6,210 bases of DNA, taken from positions 8,485 to 14,694 of the forward strand of contig DPJP01000184.1 of assembly GCA_003542955.1 (NCBI GenBank), read 5' to 3'. The notes beneath the pieces were generated by a model. The model was not told the origin of the DNA. It ran no database searches and saw nothing but the letters and a program-made list of their open reading frames with translations. Both the position numbers and the translations under genes were made by a program. Position 1 is the stretch's first letter. Every line of letters starts with the position of its first letter. This DNA is from Armatimonadota bacterium. GTDB lineage: Bacteria > Armatimonadota > Zipacnadia > Zipacnadales > UBA11051. Positions 5,642-6,210 of this stretch are shown here, one piece after another.

Positions 5642-6210
5642 ATGCCAGAAGACAACACTCACGACCGGACGGCAGCAGGTGGACGCGACGCGGCCGAGGC
5701 GGCTTTCGCTCAGGCCAAGCACGCCAGGGAGCGCGGCCGCATTCCCGACGCCATTGATGCGGCGCGCGAAGCGCTGCACCATGACCCGACATACAGTGAA
5801 ATACACCGCTGGCTTGCGGTGCTCTATGAGGAACTCGACCACCTTCCCAGGGCGTCCATGGAGTACCAGGAGCTGATCCACGCCAACAATGAAGACGAGG
5901 AAGCCTGGGAGGGCCTGCGCCGCGTCGATCCGCCCTCCGCCGCGCGCCTCGAACGTCTCCACGACATCGCGCCGGATCCGTTCATCGCTCAACGCCAGAA
6001 GGCCGTCGATGAGGACCTCTTCGCCGACATGGGGAACGGCGACGACGAGGACGACGGGGACGATGACGAGGAGCTGTACGAGGACGATGAATACGATGAA
6101 GACGAGGACCTTGAGGAGGACGCCGGCGGGGATGAGCGGGTGACCGTCACGGAGAGCGCCGAAGAGGACGTCAAGCAGCCCGGCTCCGCGCCCGCATCGG
6201 CATCGGGAGT
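5642..6210 (+). CDS. TPR-like protein with a long acidic segment, 3' end outside window
   Basis: An open frame of 189 residues runs to the right edge without a stop. After a short polar N-terminus, residues about 17-50 and 51-90 look like two TPR-type helical hairpins. The first contains AFAQAKHARERGRIPDAIDA and ends in HHDP; the second contains WLAVLYEELDHLPRASMEY. Together they suggest a protein-binding scaffold. Residues about 123-165 are almost entirely Asp/Glu (for example GDDEDDGDDDEELYEDDEYD), followed by a Ser/Ala/Pro-rich stretch. There is no signal peptide or membrane helix in the visible part, so it is probably cytoplasmic. I do not recognise a named family and the function is unknown. 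The gene has its own promoter and is divergent from the rimP operon. The start is ATG 5642 or the adjacent ATG 5639. The strong ribosome binding site, TPR periodicity and unbroken frame support a real gene. Confidence 0.82.
   Translation, partial: MPEDNTHDRTAAGGRDAAEAAFAQAKHARERGRIPDAIDAAREALHHDPTYSEIHRWLAVLYEELDHLPRASMEYQELIHANNEDEEAWEGLRRVDPPSAARLERLHDIAPDPFIAQRQKAVDEDLFADMGNGDDEDDGDDDEELYEDDEYDEDEDLEEDAGGDERVTVTESAEEDVKQPGSAPASASG

Noticed and set aside
5426..5992. Minus-strand ORF of 188 codons opposite the TPR gene and over the promoters
   Set aside because: It runs through the promoter region and is antisense to a frame with a strong ribosome binding site and TPR periodicity; no family pattern.

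Overview
The window carries most of a conserved bacterial transcription/translation housekeeping operon on the minus strand. The gene order is rimP - nusA - infB - DUF503 (ylxP) - rbfA - DHH phosphoesterase (nrnA-like, cut by the left edge). A divergent plus-strand gene for a TPR-like protein with a long acidic stretch runs off the right edge. The DNA is GC-rich throughout the genes, uses clear GGAGG-type ribosome binding sites, and uses GTG and TTG as well as ATG starts. The order infB - DUF503 - rbfA - DHH is typical of Gram-positive-type lineages (Firmicutes, Actinobacteria, Armatimonadota and relatives), so I place the source there. The phylum is an inference and is not settled by the sequence.

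Layout from right to left. About 300 bp (5336-5638) separate the two transcription units. They hold a sigma70-like promoter facing left (TTGCAT, 17 bp, TATAAT), an extended -10 promoter facing right (TGATATACT), two operator-like inverted repeats, and a GC-rich terminator-like hairpin in the rimP leader. Leftward come rimP (5335-4850), a 157-bp gap with three perfect inverted repeats, nusA (4692-3385), and a 108-bp gap with two hairpins, one of which touches the infB ribosome binding site. Then follow infB (TTG start, 3276-1123), ylxP (1118-831), rbfA (769-362) and the 5' part of the DHH gene (384-1), which overlaps rbfA.

The genes link transcription elongation (NusA), 30S subunit maturation (RimP, RbfA), translation initiation (IF2) and the breakdown of very short RNAs (NrnA family).

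The most unusual feature is the NusA C-terminus. After the S1 and two KH domains it carries a module that closely resembles the IF2_N domain at the very start of IF2, which is encoded by the next gene. IF2 itself has only one such module. The ylxR and ylxQ genes often found between nusA and infB are absent. I found no mobile element, CRISPR array, tRNA or rRNA.
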